Source: Bacteroidales bacterium
GTDB taxonomy: Bacteria > Bacteroidota > Bacteroidia > Bacteroidales > PWNQ01
Reading direction: 5' to 3'
Length of the DNA stretch: 45,342 bases
Assembly: GCA_021738505.1 (NCBI GenBank)
Contig: JAIPBW010000019.1
Span: 1 to 45,342 of the forward strand
Shown: positions 19,587-29,538 of the stretch, in pieces
Position numbering within the stretch: the first letter of the stretch is position 1
How the letters are laid out: each line of letters starts with the position of its first letter
Program-made: the position numbers and the translations under genes
The notes under the pieces: generated by a model
Told to the model about the DNA's origin: nothing
What the model saw: the letters and a program-made list of their open reading frames with translations, nothing else
Databases searched by the model: none

Positions 19587-19603
19587 TTTTCGCACATCAA
19601 ATA

Positions 19604-20668
19604 TTATTTTCCATTATAAAGTGTACCGGCAGAGCTATTTGACTTAGCGCCTGTAACAGTAGCAAAGACATTATCTTCTTGCTTCCATCTTAAAAAAGCC
19701 ATAAAAGCAAATATCAATGCTTCTTTATAATTGACAGTAAGCTCATCCGGCACTACAATTTTATGGTGTGTTTTCTTTTGTATCTGCTCTATCAAAAATG
19801 CATTCCATGCTCCTCCGCCGGTAGCCAGTACCTGTTGCGGTGCACTAACCTCATTGATACTATTGGCAATCTGATCGGAGATATGAGCAACAAAAGTAGC
19901 CAGGTTATCTTTGCTGTCATTCTGAAATTGTACTGCCAAAGGCTTCCATTCAGACTCGATCCATTCTCTTCCTAATGATTTCGGAGCTTTACTATGGTAA
20001 TAGTCCAACGCATTTAGGGCTTTCAAAAATTCTTGATCTGCCTTTCCTTTTCGCGCCAATGAACCATCAGGATCAAAACTTAAACCTTCTTCTCGTGCTT
20101 CCGCATTTAAAATATAGTTTACAGGACAAATATCATAAGCAACTACTTTGCCGTCCTTTTCATAGGAGATATTACTAAATCCCCCAAGATTAATACGAAA
20201 CATGTAATCCGAAAACAAATAATAATCTCCGACAGGTGCAAACGGGGCTCCCTGCCCTCCTTTTAAAACATCATCACTACGAAAATCGGCAATAGTATCT
20301 ATTCCGCTAGAATAGGCCAGTGCTTTTCCACATCCTAACTGAAAGGTCAATTTCTTTTCTGGTTGATGGAAGATGGTATGGCCGTGAGAACCGACCAACG
20401 AAATGTCAAGATTATATTTTTCAGCAAATTCTGAGACCAACTGGCCCAAATAATTTCCATAATCCCGGTCTAATTGAATAAGTGAATATCCATCGAGGGT
20501 ATGCGCTCGTTTCAGTTTGGCAGCCCACACATTATCATAAGACACCGTTTCAGTCTCTATAATTTCGTAAGCCCAGCCATTACCTTTCTTTTGAAAGCGG
20601 CAGCAAACAATATCCAATCCATCTAAAGATGTCCCTGACATTAATCCTATGATTAATTTATCTTCCAT
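19604..20668 (-). CDS. anmK: Anhydro-N-acetylmuramic acid kinase
   Basis: A 354-residue sugar kinase that converts recycled 1,6-anhydroMurNAc to MurNAc-6-phosphate. The N-terminal phosphate loop GLMSGTSLDGLD, the catalytic region DFRSDDVLKGGQGAPFAPVG and LATGGGAWNAFL are visible. It follows murF by 20 bases, pairing cell-wall recycling with cell-wall synthesis. Confidence 0.94.
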   Translation of the reverse strand: MEDKLIIGLMSGTSLDGLDIVCCRFQKKGNGWAYEIIETETVSYDNVWAAKLKRAHTLDGYSLIQLDRDYGNYLGQLVSEFAEKYNLDISLVGSHGHTIFHQPEKKLTFQLGCGKALAYSSGIDTIADFRSDDVLKGGQGAPFAPVGDYYLFSDYMFRINLGGFSNISYEKDGKVVAYDICPVNYILNAEAREEGLSFDPDGSLARKGKADQEFLKALNALDYYHSKAPKSLGREWIESEWKPLAVQFQNDSKDNLATFVAHISDQIANSINEVSAPQQVLATGGGAWNAFLIEQIQKKTHHKIVVPDELTVNYKEALIFAFMAFLRWKQEDNVFATVTGAKSNSSAGTLYNGK

Positions 20669-20688
20669 ATTTTTAGTAGTTAAAATAA

Positions 20689-21975
20689 TTAAGCAGGAAG
20701 GGCTTTTAATATTCTCTCCATTTTTATGCCCCGTGAACCCTTTATCAGGATCACGGCGTCTTCTGGAGGATGTTGTTCAATGTATTTAGCAGCTTGTAAA
20801 GAATCCTCGAAAAAATGAAATTTTGTTTTATAACTATTTCCGGATTCCATAAAACAAGGTCCTACAAGCAATACATGATCAAATTCATTTTCCCCCAGCG
20901 TTTCAAGTATTTGCTTATGATATGCAAACGAATGCTCGCCTAACTCTAACATGTCGCCTAAAACAACATATTTTAATTTATGTTTGCTTTGATACTGTTT
21001 TAAATTCTCAATAGCTGCAACTACGCTTGTCGGATTGGCATTATAGGAATCGAGAATGATTGTATTCGATGAAGTTTTTATCACCTGCGACCGGCTATTA
21101 TCAGGGTTATATTCTTCTATAGCCTGTATAATCAGCGGTTTTTCCACACGGAAGTATACACCTATAGCAATAGCTGCCTGAATATTTTGAAAATTATACT
21201 TCCCGGGTAATTGTGTATGTATTAGCTCGCCCCTCCATTTTATATGAAGTTCGGGAGACTCGCGGACTAAAGATATTTCATTTTTATCCGGACCATAAAG
21301 CATACGGGGAATATCTTTGCTTTTATTCATCAAAATATCATCTTGTTGATTGACAAACAGCAATCTACCGTATTCCTTAATATGTTTAAACAATTCTGTT
21401 TTTCCTTTAATAACACCTTCAAATCCTCCAAAACCTTCCAAATGTGCCTTGCCAACATTAGTAATCAGTCCGTAATCGGGTTCCGCAATTACACATAAAG
21501 ATTCGATTTCTTTTTGGTGATTGGCTCCCATCTCAATAATTGAAATATCGTGTTTTTGGTTAATATTGAGCAAAGTTAAAGGAACTCCAATATGATTATT
21601 AAAGTTACCTTCGGTATGATGAACAAAAAATTTCTTTTTCAGAACAGAAATTATAAGTTCCTTTGTTGTTGTTTTTCCATTGGACCCAGTAATGGCAATA
21701 ACCGGAAGGGTAAATCGGTTTCGGTGATAATTGGCCAGCTTTTGCAGTGTATGCAATCCATCTTCTACATAAATACAGTTCTCATTAATAACAGCCTGTT
21801 TCTCATCTACGATAACAAATGATGCTCCTGATTCGAAAGCATATTTTACAAAATTATTTCCATTAAAATTATCACCTTTCAGAGCAATAAAAATGTTTCC
21901 ATTTTTAATCTTACGTGTATCTGTACAAACCCCTGTGGATTGTAGAAAGTACCGGTATATTTGTGAAATGTTCAT
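20689..21975 (-). CDS. murF: UDP-MurNAc-tripeptide--D-alanyl-D-alanine ligase
   Basis: A 428-residue Mur ligase that adds D-Ala-D-Ala to the peptidoglycan precursor in the cytoplasm. The ATP loop is VIAITGSNGKTTTKELI; EMGANHQKEIESL and the C-terminal ligase segments LDSYNANPTSV and VLGDMLELGE are typical. The N-terminal substrate domain is present (ICTDTRKIKNGNIFIALKG region). Confidence 0.95.
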   Translation of the reverse strand: MNISQIYRYFLQSTGVCTDTRKIKNGNIFIALKGDNFNGNNFVKYAFESGASFVIVDEKQAVINENCIYVEDGLHTLQKLANYHRNRFTLPVIAITGSNGKTTTKELIISVLKKKFFVHHTEGNFNNHIGVPLTLLNINQKHDISIIEMGANHQKEIESLCVIAEPDYGLITNVGKAHLEGFGGFEGVIKGKTELFKHIKEYGRLLFVNQQDDILMNKSKDIPRMLYGPDKNEISLVRESPELHIKWRGELIHTQLPGKYNFQNIQAAIAIGVYFRVEKPLIIQAIEEYNPDNSRSQVIKTSSNTIILDSYNANPTSVVAAIENLKQYQSKHKLKYVVLGDMLELGEHSFAYHKQILETLGENEFDHVLLVGPCFMESGNSYKTKFHFFEDSLQAAKYIEQHPPEDAVILIKGSRGIKMERILKALPA

Positions 21976-22001
21976 AAGCGTAATGTTTGGCTAAAAATAC
22001 A

Positions 22002-22031
22002 AAAAAACACCCCGCTTTTCGGCGGGGTGTT
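22002..22031 (-). terminator. Terminator after the gldJ-like gene
   Basis: A strong 10-bp stem, AACACCCCGC with GCGGGGTGTT, followed on the minus strand by seven T. It separates the gldJ-like gene from murF. Confidence 0.88.
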
Positions 22032-22056
22032 AGCATATTCTTTTCACAAATTTCTC

Positions 22057-23928
22057 TTAATAATTTTGTCCTTGTGGACTACCAACCCTGTCCATTGCAC
22101 AGCGGAAGCCAAGATCATCATCGCGCTGGGTTTCAATCAAGTACCTTCTTGTGCCGGGGCTTAACCAATAAGCTCCGTCTTTCCAGGAGGCACCTTTGTA
22201 TACGCGAACACGATCATTAATCAATGAACTACCAATTTCCTCTCCTTGTGGATAATCATACATTTCTCCGGTATGAGACTCCCTGGGTTGACTATTATTG
22301 GTCCAGTCAGTAGCCGGCCGCGTTGTGTAGCTACCATCCAGATGATTGATATTATCCGATTTTTTATAATTCCTTCGATCCAGATTCTCCTGGATTTTCA
22401 CTGCTCGTTTTTGAATTTCACCGGGTTTTTCTTCAATATACTGGGCAATACCCATTTTCACCACACTTACCATTTCATCTCTAACCTGATTTTCATTATA
22501 ATCATTTGCAATGCTAAATCCGGTATTTGCCTCCACCTGTTGAGCTTCATCCGTATTTTCCCGTATACTCTTTCCTTCAAAGTCCAATAAACCGTCTTCC
22601 ATTTTAATAGACGCATCTTCCGATCTTCCCTGATTTGAAAGTGTATCGGCAGCCATGGCAAATTGCTTGAGGTATTCCATCAAAATTCGTTCATTATTAT
22701 TGATATCTCCTAAAGCAGAAGATTCATTTTGCACTTCATTGATGTACTCTACAACTTTGCCATAATTCCATACGACATAACCCAGTTTTGGTTTTAGACC
22801 ACCAAAGCTACTTCTTTCTTTTACTTTGTAGACATTACCACGGAAAGGAGAGTAATTATTCATATCTTGCAATGACATGGGGCGGTATACATCTTGTACC
22901 CATTCGCTAACATTTCCTCCCATGTTATACAAACCATAATCATTCGGCCAGTATGCATAAACCGGAGCCGTAATATCAGCAGCATCATTCAGGTCGCCGG
23001 CCACACCCATATAATCTCCACGTCCTCTGCGGAAGTTAGCCACAAAATCGCCGTAGTTATCTTTTGAATCCGTCCGGGTTACATGACCGTTCCAGGGATA
23101 TTTTCTTCTTTCTACAATACGTTCATAAATTGTATTCCCGATAAGTCCTAAAGCAGCAAATTCCCATTCTGCTTCCGTTGGCAATCGATATTCCGGGAGT
23201 AAGATACCATCTTCCATTCGAACGATTCGGTCTCCCGAGCTATTGGGATCTAAGTTTTGCAAATAATCGCGTACCACTCCAAGATCATATTGTCCGGCGA
23301 GATAGGCTTCTGTGTCAAAATGATCCATATTAGCCTGATCCGGTGTCATTTCCAACAAACCTTCGTTGATTAATATCTGCTCGTTGACGCGATCTGTCCG
23401 CCATGAAGCATAATTGCTGGCTTGTAGCCAGTTTACTCCCACTACAGGATAATCCCTATAAGCCGGATGTCTTAAATAATATTTTACATATTTCTCTCGC
23501 TTGGATAATTTTTTCCGCCAGATATTTGTATCCGGAAGAGCTTTTTCATGAATCATTGGGTAACGGGCACCGAACACACGATCTAACCAGTATAAATATT
23601 CCAGATAGTCAAAATTCCTTACTTCCGTTTGATCCATGTAAAAAGAAGATACGGTAACTGTTCTGGGCTTATTGTCCCAGTCATACATTACGTCCTGTTC
23701 TGTGCGCCCCATAGTAAACCGCCCTCCTTCAATGAGGACTAATCCCGGGCCTGTCATTTGCTCTACATAAGGGAATTTTTCGAATCCTCCGTTTGCAGGA
23801 TTGTTATATTCCCAACCTGTGGTAGGAGAATATTCTCCTTCACAAGAACCCAGGAATACAACTCCGGCAATTAAGAGCAAGCTTTTTAGAAATTTATTAT
23901 ATTTCATCATATAGCTTTTAAGTTTCAT
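22057..23928 (-). CDS. gldJ: GldJ-like lipoprotein, sulfatase-modifying (FGE) fold
   Basis: A 623-residue protein whose N-terminus carries a lipobox, VVFLGSC, with the acylated Cys at residue 29; ATG codons at 23910 and 23907 give shorter, equally good signal peptides. The FGE-sulfatase domain shows GRFTMGRTEQD, DQTEVRNFDYLEYLYW, VGVNWLQASNYASWRTDR, LPTEAEWEFAALG, YNMGGNVSEWVQD and the closing GASWKDGAYWLSPGTRRY plus DDLGFRCA. The FGE catalytic Cys pair is not seen, so a structural role is likely. GldJ belongs to the gliding/T9SS machinery; GldK/PorK is the main alternative, but gldLMN do not follow, which favours GldJ. Confidence 0.8.
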   Translation of the reverse strand: MKLKSYMMKYNKFLKSLLLIAGVVFLGSCEGEYSPTTGWEYNNPANGGFEKFPYVEQMTGPGLVLIEGGRFTMGRTEQDVMYDWDNKPRTVTVSSFYMDQTEVRNFDYLEYLYWLDRVFGARYPMIHEKALPDTNIWRKKLSKREKYVKYYLRHPAYRDYPVVGVNWLQASNYASWRTDRVNEQILINEGLLEMTPDQANMDHFDTEAYLAGQYDLGVVRDYLQNLDPNSSGDRIVRMEDGILLPEYRLPTEAEWEFAALGLIGNTIYERIVERRKYPWNGHVTRTDSKDNYGDFVANFRRGRGDYMGVAGDLNDAADITAPVYAYWPNDYGLYNMGGNVSEWVQDVYRPMSLQDMNNYSPFRGNVYKVKERSSFGGLKPKLGYVVWNYGKVVEYINEVQNESSALGDINNNERILMEYLKQFAMAADTLSNQGRSEDASIKMEDGLLDFEGKSIRENTDEAQQVEANTGFSIANDYNENQVRDEMVSVVKMGIAQYIEEKPGEIQKRAVKIQENLDRRNYKKSDNINHLDGSYTTRPATDWTNNSQPRESHTGEMYDYPQGEEIGSSLINDRVRVYKGASWKDGAYWLSPGTRRYLIETQRDDDLGFRCAMDRVGSPQGQNY

Positions 23929-24036
23929 TATCGTATATTTTTAAAATCACCCTATAACTGTATGTTACGTAATTTGGAATTACTTTCCTATACGAAAGCT
24001 TTAGTGATCATGTTTCATTTTTGCCTTTTAATATAA

Positions 24037-25020
24037 CTAAAAAGAGGGGCATTGTATTTTACGAAGTTTCTTTTTATCTGGTGGACAATTAAACTCTAAC
24101 CCCATAGAAACCTCATGAGCACCTCCTGATGCATTACTTAATTTAGATACTGTAATGTCATAACTATAACCGAATGTATATTTTTCATATTCAAATCCGG
24201 CCATAATAACCAAAGCATCATATCCTTCTATAAACTGTCTAAACCACAAACCAGTAATTACAGGTTTAATATTTAAATACATACCGTAATTAATCTGATG
24301 GAATTGCCCTTGTTGTTGATACATAATATTAGGGGACAACATTGGGTCTGATTTTTTTCTATTTCGATTGGTCCCGGCCAAATTTATATTAAACCCGGCA
24401 TGTGCAGTCAATTTTAAAGGTAGTTCACTATAATTGCGAAAACCTTCGTTCGGCTCAGTAAGGTGGTGGGCAGAAAAACCAATGTATAAATTATCGGTAT
24501 AACCCAATAATCCGGCAGAAAAATCCACTCCGTTAGACTCATACACTCCAGTGGGTTCATTTGTTTGTTGAGAAAACCCCCATTTCGGGTCAATCTGATC
24601 GCCAAATCTTAAGTTAGTCCAATCCACAGATTTTTGAAAATAAGAGGCCTGCACTCCTGCATTAATATTAAAGGTACGTGACACTTTAAGACGATAAGCA
24701 TACATAAAACTATAATGCGAAGAATTTAAAACACCTTCTCCTGAACGATCGGTAGTAGCTAACAATCCCAGTCCTCCTGAAATTCCATCAAAATACTGGT
24801 CGTAACTAGCATTATACGTAACATAAGCACCGGATATCTTTGGCCATTGGTTCCGATAATTCACTGTAACCCGCGGGCATATATTACTGCCTGTGAAAGC
24901 CGGATTAAGATATAAAGGATTGGCATAGAACTGCGAAAAATGAGGGTCTTGCGATTGCAGCTCCTTCCCCGAAACCAAAACAAAAAGAATTCCTATAATG
25001 AAAAATATTTTTTTTAGCAT
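24037..25020 (-). CDS. PorP/SprF-family T9SS outer-membrane protein
   Basis: A 327-residue beta-barrel protein. The start is set at the ATG at 25020 (MLKKIFFIIGILFVLVSGKE, a signal peptide); an ATG 30 bases upstream would overlap the -7 box. The opening QDPHFSQFYANPLYLNPAFTGS is the PorP/SprF signature, followed by NYRNQWPKISGAYVTYNASYD and barrel repeats. Family members help export or anchor specific T9SS cargo. It lies upstream of gldJ-like by 108 bases on the same strand. Confidence 0.9.
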   Translation of the reverse strand: MLKKIFFIIGILFVLVSGKELQSQDPHFSQFYANPLYLNPAFTGSNICPRVTVNYRNQWPKISGAYVTYNASYDQYFDGISGGLGLLATTDRSGEGVLNSSHYSFMYAYRLKVSRTFNINAGVQASYFQKSVDWTNLRFGDQIDPKWGFSQQTNEPTGVYESNGVDFSAGLLGYTDNLYIGFSAHHLTEPNEGFRNYSELPLKLTAHAGFNINLAGTNRNRKKSDPMLSPNIMYQQQGQFHQINYGMYLNIKPVITGLWFRQFIEGYDALVIMAGFEYEKYTFGYSYDITVSKLSNASGGAHEVSMGLEFNCPPDKKKLRKIQCPSF

Positions 25021-25047
25021 GTTATTTATCCATGATTTTTCAATTTT

Positions 25048-25055
25048 CAAAAGTA
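25048..25055 (-). promoter_or_regulatory. Candidate -7 box for the porP/sprF-like gene
   Basis: TACTTTTG on the minus strand matches TAnnTTTG, 28 bases before the ATG at 25020. It supports that start over the longer reading. Confidence 0.45.
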
Positions 25056-25602
25056 TAAAATATTATACAATTATGATGTAACTTTCCAATTTTATTCTTT
25101 TTTTTAACTTTTGAAAAGTAAAATTAAACCCTTATCTCTTTTTATACCTCTCTTTGCAAAAAAAGTTTCAACCTAAATTTAAATATGCATTTCTATATCT
25201 GTAAAAGAAAAATTTTGCGTCAAAAATAATACATTAAGAACATTTTTGCTGTTTTCACCTTTATTATTCAAAAAAAAGATACATAAAGATTATATTTATT
25301 TCTATATCAAAACGAAACACAAAAACACAAGTAGTTATTTATTATTATTTATTTATACATTTACATTATTTTAACGTAATTATCCGCCAGATATTAGAAA
25401 AAACATCGGCAAATGCAAAACAGCCGTAATTTAGATTACTCTATTGATGACGCCCCGCCATTCCGGTGAGAATGTATAAAAAAGAAACTAAATGCATGAA
25501 TGATAAATGGAAAATGCCAAAATTCTTTTTACTTTTGACAATAAATTGAAGCTTAACGAAGTTATTTTTAAGTGTTAAAAAACATTAATAATATACCTTG
25601 CC
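25056..25602. other. Long AT-rich intergenic region between divergent T9SS genes
   Basis: About 550 bases without a believable gene. It is very AT-rich except for a short GC-richer patch (about 25450-25475) holding CATTC and GAATG as a small hairpin. A candidate -7 box, TACTTTTG (25530-25537), lies 65 bases before porU. No tRNA or riboswitch is recognised. Confidence 0.5.
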
Positions 25603-28600
25603 ATGACCAAGCCAAAGATTAATTTTTTTTCTTTCCATATATTAAATGTCTTACTGGCAGTTATTTTTAGTTTTCAGCTTTTCCCCGTAAAAGCACAAAA
25701 CTCTTCCGCAGAAGATTTAAAATGGGAACCTGTTAAAACTATTTACATAGACTCTGCTTCTATTAACGTCTTATCATTTGAAAAAGCTCAATATGAGTAT
25801 TCGAAAACTTACCTGCCTTTTTTTGAAGAACGATTACCTCTCCCCTCCGAAGATTTTACCTTAAATGTAAAAATTACAAATAAAAAATACCTTAGAGTAC
25901 AAACAGATTCCATTTTGGATTTTGCCGATTCCGATAAAATTGAGGATACTATTAAAACGAGTACCAGAATCCGAAGGATGCGTAAACAAACATTTACAAG
26001 TTTTCGTATATATCCTTATAAACGAGCAGATAACGGGGATCTGTTATTGTTAGAATCTTTTGAATATGAAGCGACCTACAGCATAAAACCCCAACAAGAT
26101 AAAGATAAAATCCAACATACTTATGCATCAAACTCTGTACTTGCTTCTGGAAACTGGCATAAGCTAAGAATTAATAAAACGGGAATACATAAAATTACAT
26201 ATCAGGATTTAGCTGACTATGGATTACCGGTTGCTTCACTAGATCCGGCCAAGATACAATTATACGGAAACGGGGGAGCACAACTACCCTATTCCAATTC
26301 GGAATCCAATCCGGATGATTTAATTGAAAATGCGATTTACATTTCAGGAGGTAACGACGGCAGCTTTGATACGGGCGATTATATATTGTTTTATGCTCAA
26401 GGCCCGGTAACATGGCGATATGACAACAAAATGAAGCGTTTTACCCATCATAAACATGAATATGATAATTATGCATATTACTTCCTGACACACGGGCAAG
26501 CCTCAGGTAAACGCATTCAACAAATTACTCCTCCCACCGGAAATGCCAATGTATCTACGTCATCATTTAACAGTTTTCGCTATCATGAAAAAGATTCCCT
26601 GAGCTTAATAAAGTCAGGAAGAGTATGGTTTGGAGAAAAATTTGACATTGAAACACAACATAATTTTAATTTTGAATTCCCTGAGCTGGATGTTAATTCA
26701 CCGGTAAAATTCAGAACTTACCTTGCCGCCCGTCATACCAGTAACTCTCAGTTTTCATTAACCATAAACGGAAACACACAAAATACACTATTGGGTTCAG
26801 TAAGTGGCGGTTATGACAATCCTTATGCAAGTGCTTCTATTGATACTTTTTCATTTGATTTAAGTTCCGGAAACATCAATTTTAATATCGAATATTCAAA
26901 ACCTGCCAACTCCGCAATGGGCTGGTTAAACTATATTGAAGTGAATGCAAGAGAAGCGCTTACATTTCAAAACAATCAGCTTCAATTCAGGGATGTCTCC
27001 ATTACAGGCCAGGGAAATATTGCAGAATATACCTTAAGTAATGCATCCGATAACATAAATATCTGGGATGTTACTGACTCCCAAAATCCTGGCATTATCG
27101 ACATCCAACTAAACGGCAATGAATTGAGCTTCAAAGCTAAAGCAGATACAGTCAGAGAATTTGTTGCTCATAAAAACAGCTACTATACGCCAAAACATAT
27201 AGGAACTGTTGATAATCAAAATTTGCACGGGTTAGACTTCAACGACATGGTAATTGTCACACATCCTGAATTAAAAGAAGAAGCAGAAGAAATTGCTGAC
27301 ATACACCGAGACATAGATAACATGACAATCCATGTTTTGGAACCACAAAAAATTTACAATGAATTTTCATCCGGGCAAAAAGACGTCACAGCCATTCGTA
27401 ACTTCATGCGCATGTTTTATACACGTGCATCCAACGACAAAGAACTTCCGCGCTATCTACTCTTACTGGGAGACGGCAACTACGACCCGAAAAACAGAAA
27501 CAACAATAATGAAACGACTATCATAACTTTTCAGTCAACACACTCATTATCTCCGACAAACTCTTATGTTTCGGATGATTATTTTGGTTTGTTCGATGAG
27601 GGAGAAGGCCCGAATGCCAGAGGCGACCTTGATATAGGCATCGGAAGACTTCCTGTGGCTAATAAAACCCAGGCACAGAATGCCGTTACAAAAATCAGAC
27701 GTTACCTTAACTTGGATACGGCAAGCATGAATGCTGACTTACAACAAAATGTATCCATGGTAAAAACCCTTCAGGACTGGCGAAATACAATTTGTTTTGT
27801 CGCTGATGATGAAGATGATAATTTGCATGTAAGACAGGCGGATGATATAGCCCAGAAGCTTCAAAAATCCCAGCCATCGTATGTACTAGACAAAATCTAT
27901 TTTGATGCCTATAAACAAGTGAACACCCCCGGTGGACAAAGGTATCCGGATGCCAGTAAAGACCTTAATGAAAGAGTGGAAAACGGAGCTTTGATTATTA
28001 ATTATGTTGGCCATGGAGGTGTTGCAGGATGGGCCCATGAGGAGGTTTTACGCATCAACGACATCAATAGCTGGAATAACAAATACAATTTACCTGTATT
28101 TATGACAGCTACCTGCGAATTTTCTCGCTTTGACGACCCCGGAAGAGTATCAGCAGGGGAGTATGTATTTCGAAATCCGGATGGGGGTGCCATTTCGTTG
28201 TTTACGACAACAAGGCTTGCCTATGCCGGCAATAACTATTCACTAAACCAAAGCTTCTATAACAATCTTTTCCGTATAGAAAACGGTGAGCACCTCAGAA
28301 TGGGCGATTTAATGAGGCTTTCAAAATCAGGTTCCGGTTCATCCTTTAGAACCCGCAACTTTGTTCTCTTAGGTGATCCGGCACTATCGTTTGCCTTCCC
28401 TGAAAAAAAGGTGTTTACAACCCGCATTAACAATCAGGATACCAGCATTACAGACACACTCAAAGCTCTGTCAAAAGTTTCTGTTGAAGGAATAGTAGGA
28501 GATCAGAACGGAAACATTGACTCAACCTTTAATGGAATCATTTATCCTACGGTTTATGACAAAGCAAGCACATATTATACGCTGGGACAAGACCCAAAAA

Positions 28601-29481
28601 GCGATGTTAAAGAATTTAAATTGCAGGATAATGTTTTATACAAAGGAAAAGCAAAAGTTGAAAACGGACATTTTTCTTTCAGCTTTGTCATACCTAAAGA
28701 TATAGCCTACAATTTCGGAAATGGCAAAATCGTATATTATGCTGAAAACGGAATTACAGATGCCAATGGTTATTATGACAACTTCATAATCGGAGGCACA
28801 TCCGACTCAGCAACTACCGATACCACCGGCCCCGAAATATCACTTTACATGAATGACTTCACTTTTGAATCGGGAGATCTTACAGATGAAAATCCGGTAC
28901 TATTGGCCAGAGTCTTTGATGAAAGTGGCATTAATACCGTAGGTAACGGAATCGGTCATGATATTGTCGCAGTTTTAGATCAAAATACTGACCAGCAAAT
29001 CGTTTTAAACGACTATTACGAAGCAGATCTGGGAAGTTACAAACGAGGCACAGTTCAATATCCTTTTCAGAATTTATCCCCGGGACGACACACACTTACA
29101 GTTAAAGTGTGGGATGTACATAATAATTCCAGCACTGCTTCGATTGAATTTGTCGTTACCCAATCTGAAGATATAACCATTAAAAATTTAAAAACATACC
29201 CCAACCCTTCTGATGGCAACGTTTGGTTTACCTTTGACCACAATCAGGCAGGTGCGAAAGGAACCTTCAAGGTAGACATTTTTAACCTTAGTGGCCAATT
29301 AATGGAATCGTTGGAAACAAAAATTTCTCCTGAAGGTTATTCTGTTTCTCCTTTAATGTGGAACGGCAGAACACAATCAGGAAGCCGGGTTGAAGGAGGC
29401 ATGTACATCTACAGAGCAACGCTTCAAACCGAGACTGGTATCAGCAAACAAAAAAGTGGCAAAATAGTTATCTTGAATTAA
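25603..29481 (+). CDS. porU: Type IX secretion sortase PorU
   Basis: A 1292-residue, gingipain-like (C25) surface transpeptidase that cleaves T9SS cargo sorting domains and attaches cargo to the cell surface. A signal region (FFSFHILNVLLAVIFSFQLF, ending near VKAQ) is followed by a long N-terminal beta region and the caspase-like domain. The catalytic pair is visible: H804 in VGHGGVAGWAHE and C838 in TATCEFSRFDD. Strand YLLLLGDGNYDPKN is typical. The C-terminal 90 residues form a sorting-type domain (TYPNPSDGNVWFTF to KIVILN), which in PorU is kept. PorV follows 57 bases later, the conserved PorU-PorV order. Confidence 0.95.
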   Translation: MTKPKINFFSFHILNVLLAVIFSFQLFPVKAQNSSAEDLKWEPVKTIYIDSASINVLSFEKAQYEYSKTYLPFFEERLPLPSEDFTLNVKITNKKYLRVQTDSILDFADSDKIEDTIKTSTRIRRMRKQTFTSFRIYPYKRADNGDLLLLESFEYEATYSIKPQQDKDKIQHTYASNSVLASGNWHKLRINKTGIHKITYQDLADYGLPVASLDPAKIQLYGNGGAQLPYSNSESNPDDLIENAIYISGGNDGSFDTGDYILFYAQGPVTWRYDNKMKRFTHHKHEYDNYAYYFLTHGQASGKRIQQITPPTGNANVSTSSFNSFRYHEKDSLSLIKSGRVWFGEKFDIETQHNFNFEFPELDVNSPVKFRTYLAARHTSNSQFSLTINGNTQNTLLGSVSGGYDNPYASASIDTFSFDLSSGNINFNIEYSKPANSAMGWLNYIEVNAREALTFQNNQLQFRDVSITGQGNIAEYTLSNASDNINIWDVTDSQNPGIIDIQLNGNELSFKAKADTVREFVAHKNSYYTPKHIGTVDNQNLHGLDFNDMVIVTHPELKEEAEEIADIHRDIDNMTIHVLEPQKIYNEFSSGQKDVTAIRNFMRMFYTRASNDKELPRYLLLLGDGNYDPKNRNNNNETTIITFQSTHSLSPTNSYVSDDYFGLFDEGEGPNARGDLDIGIGRLPVANKTQAQNAVTKIRRYLNLDTASMNADLQQNVSMVKTLQDWRNTICFVADDEDDNLHVRQADDIAQKLQKSQPSYVLDKIYFDAYKQVNTPGGQRYPDASKDLNERVENGALIINYVGHGGVAGWAHEEVLRINDINSWNNKYNLPVFMTATCEFSRFDDPGRVSAGEYVFRNPDGGAISLFTTTRLAYAGNNYSLNQSFYNNLFRIENGEHLRMGDLMRLSKSGSGSSFRTRNFVLLGDPALSFAFPEKKVFTTRINNQDTSITDTLKALSKVSVEGIVGDQNGNIDSTFNGIIYPTVYDKASTYYTLGQDPKSDVKEFKLQDNVLYKGKAKVENGHFSFSFVIPKDIAYNFGNGKIVYYAENGITDANGYYDNFIIGGTSDSATTDTTGPEISLYMNDFTFESGDLTDENPVLLARVFDESGINTVGNGIGHDIVAVLDQNTDQQIVLNDYYEADLGSYKRGTVQYPFQNLSPGRHTLTVKVWDVHNNSSTASIEFVVTQSEDITIKNLKTYPNPSDGNVWFTFDHNQAGAKGTFKVDIFNLSGQLMESLETKISPEGYSVSPLMWNGRTQSGSRVEGGMYIYRATLQTETGISKQKSGKIVILN

Positions 29482-29504
29482 CAATAACATAATGCAGAAA
29501 TCGT

Positions 29505-29512
29505 TATCTTTG
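29505..29512 (+). promoter_or_regulatory. Candidate -7 box for porV
   Basis: TATCTTTG, an exact TAnnTTTG match, 27 bases before the ATG at 29539. porV may therefore be expressed apart from porU. Confidence 0.45.
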
Positions 29513-29538
29513 CGCTTTTTGCAAAAAATATGGTTTTA

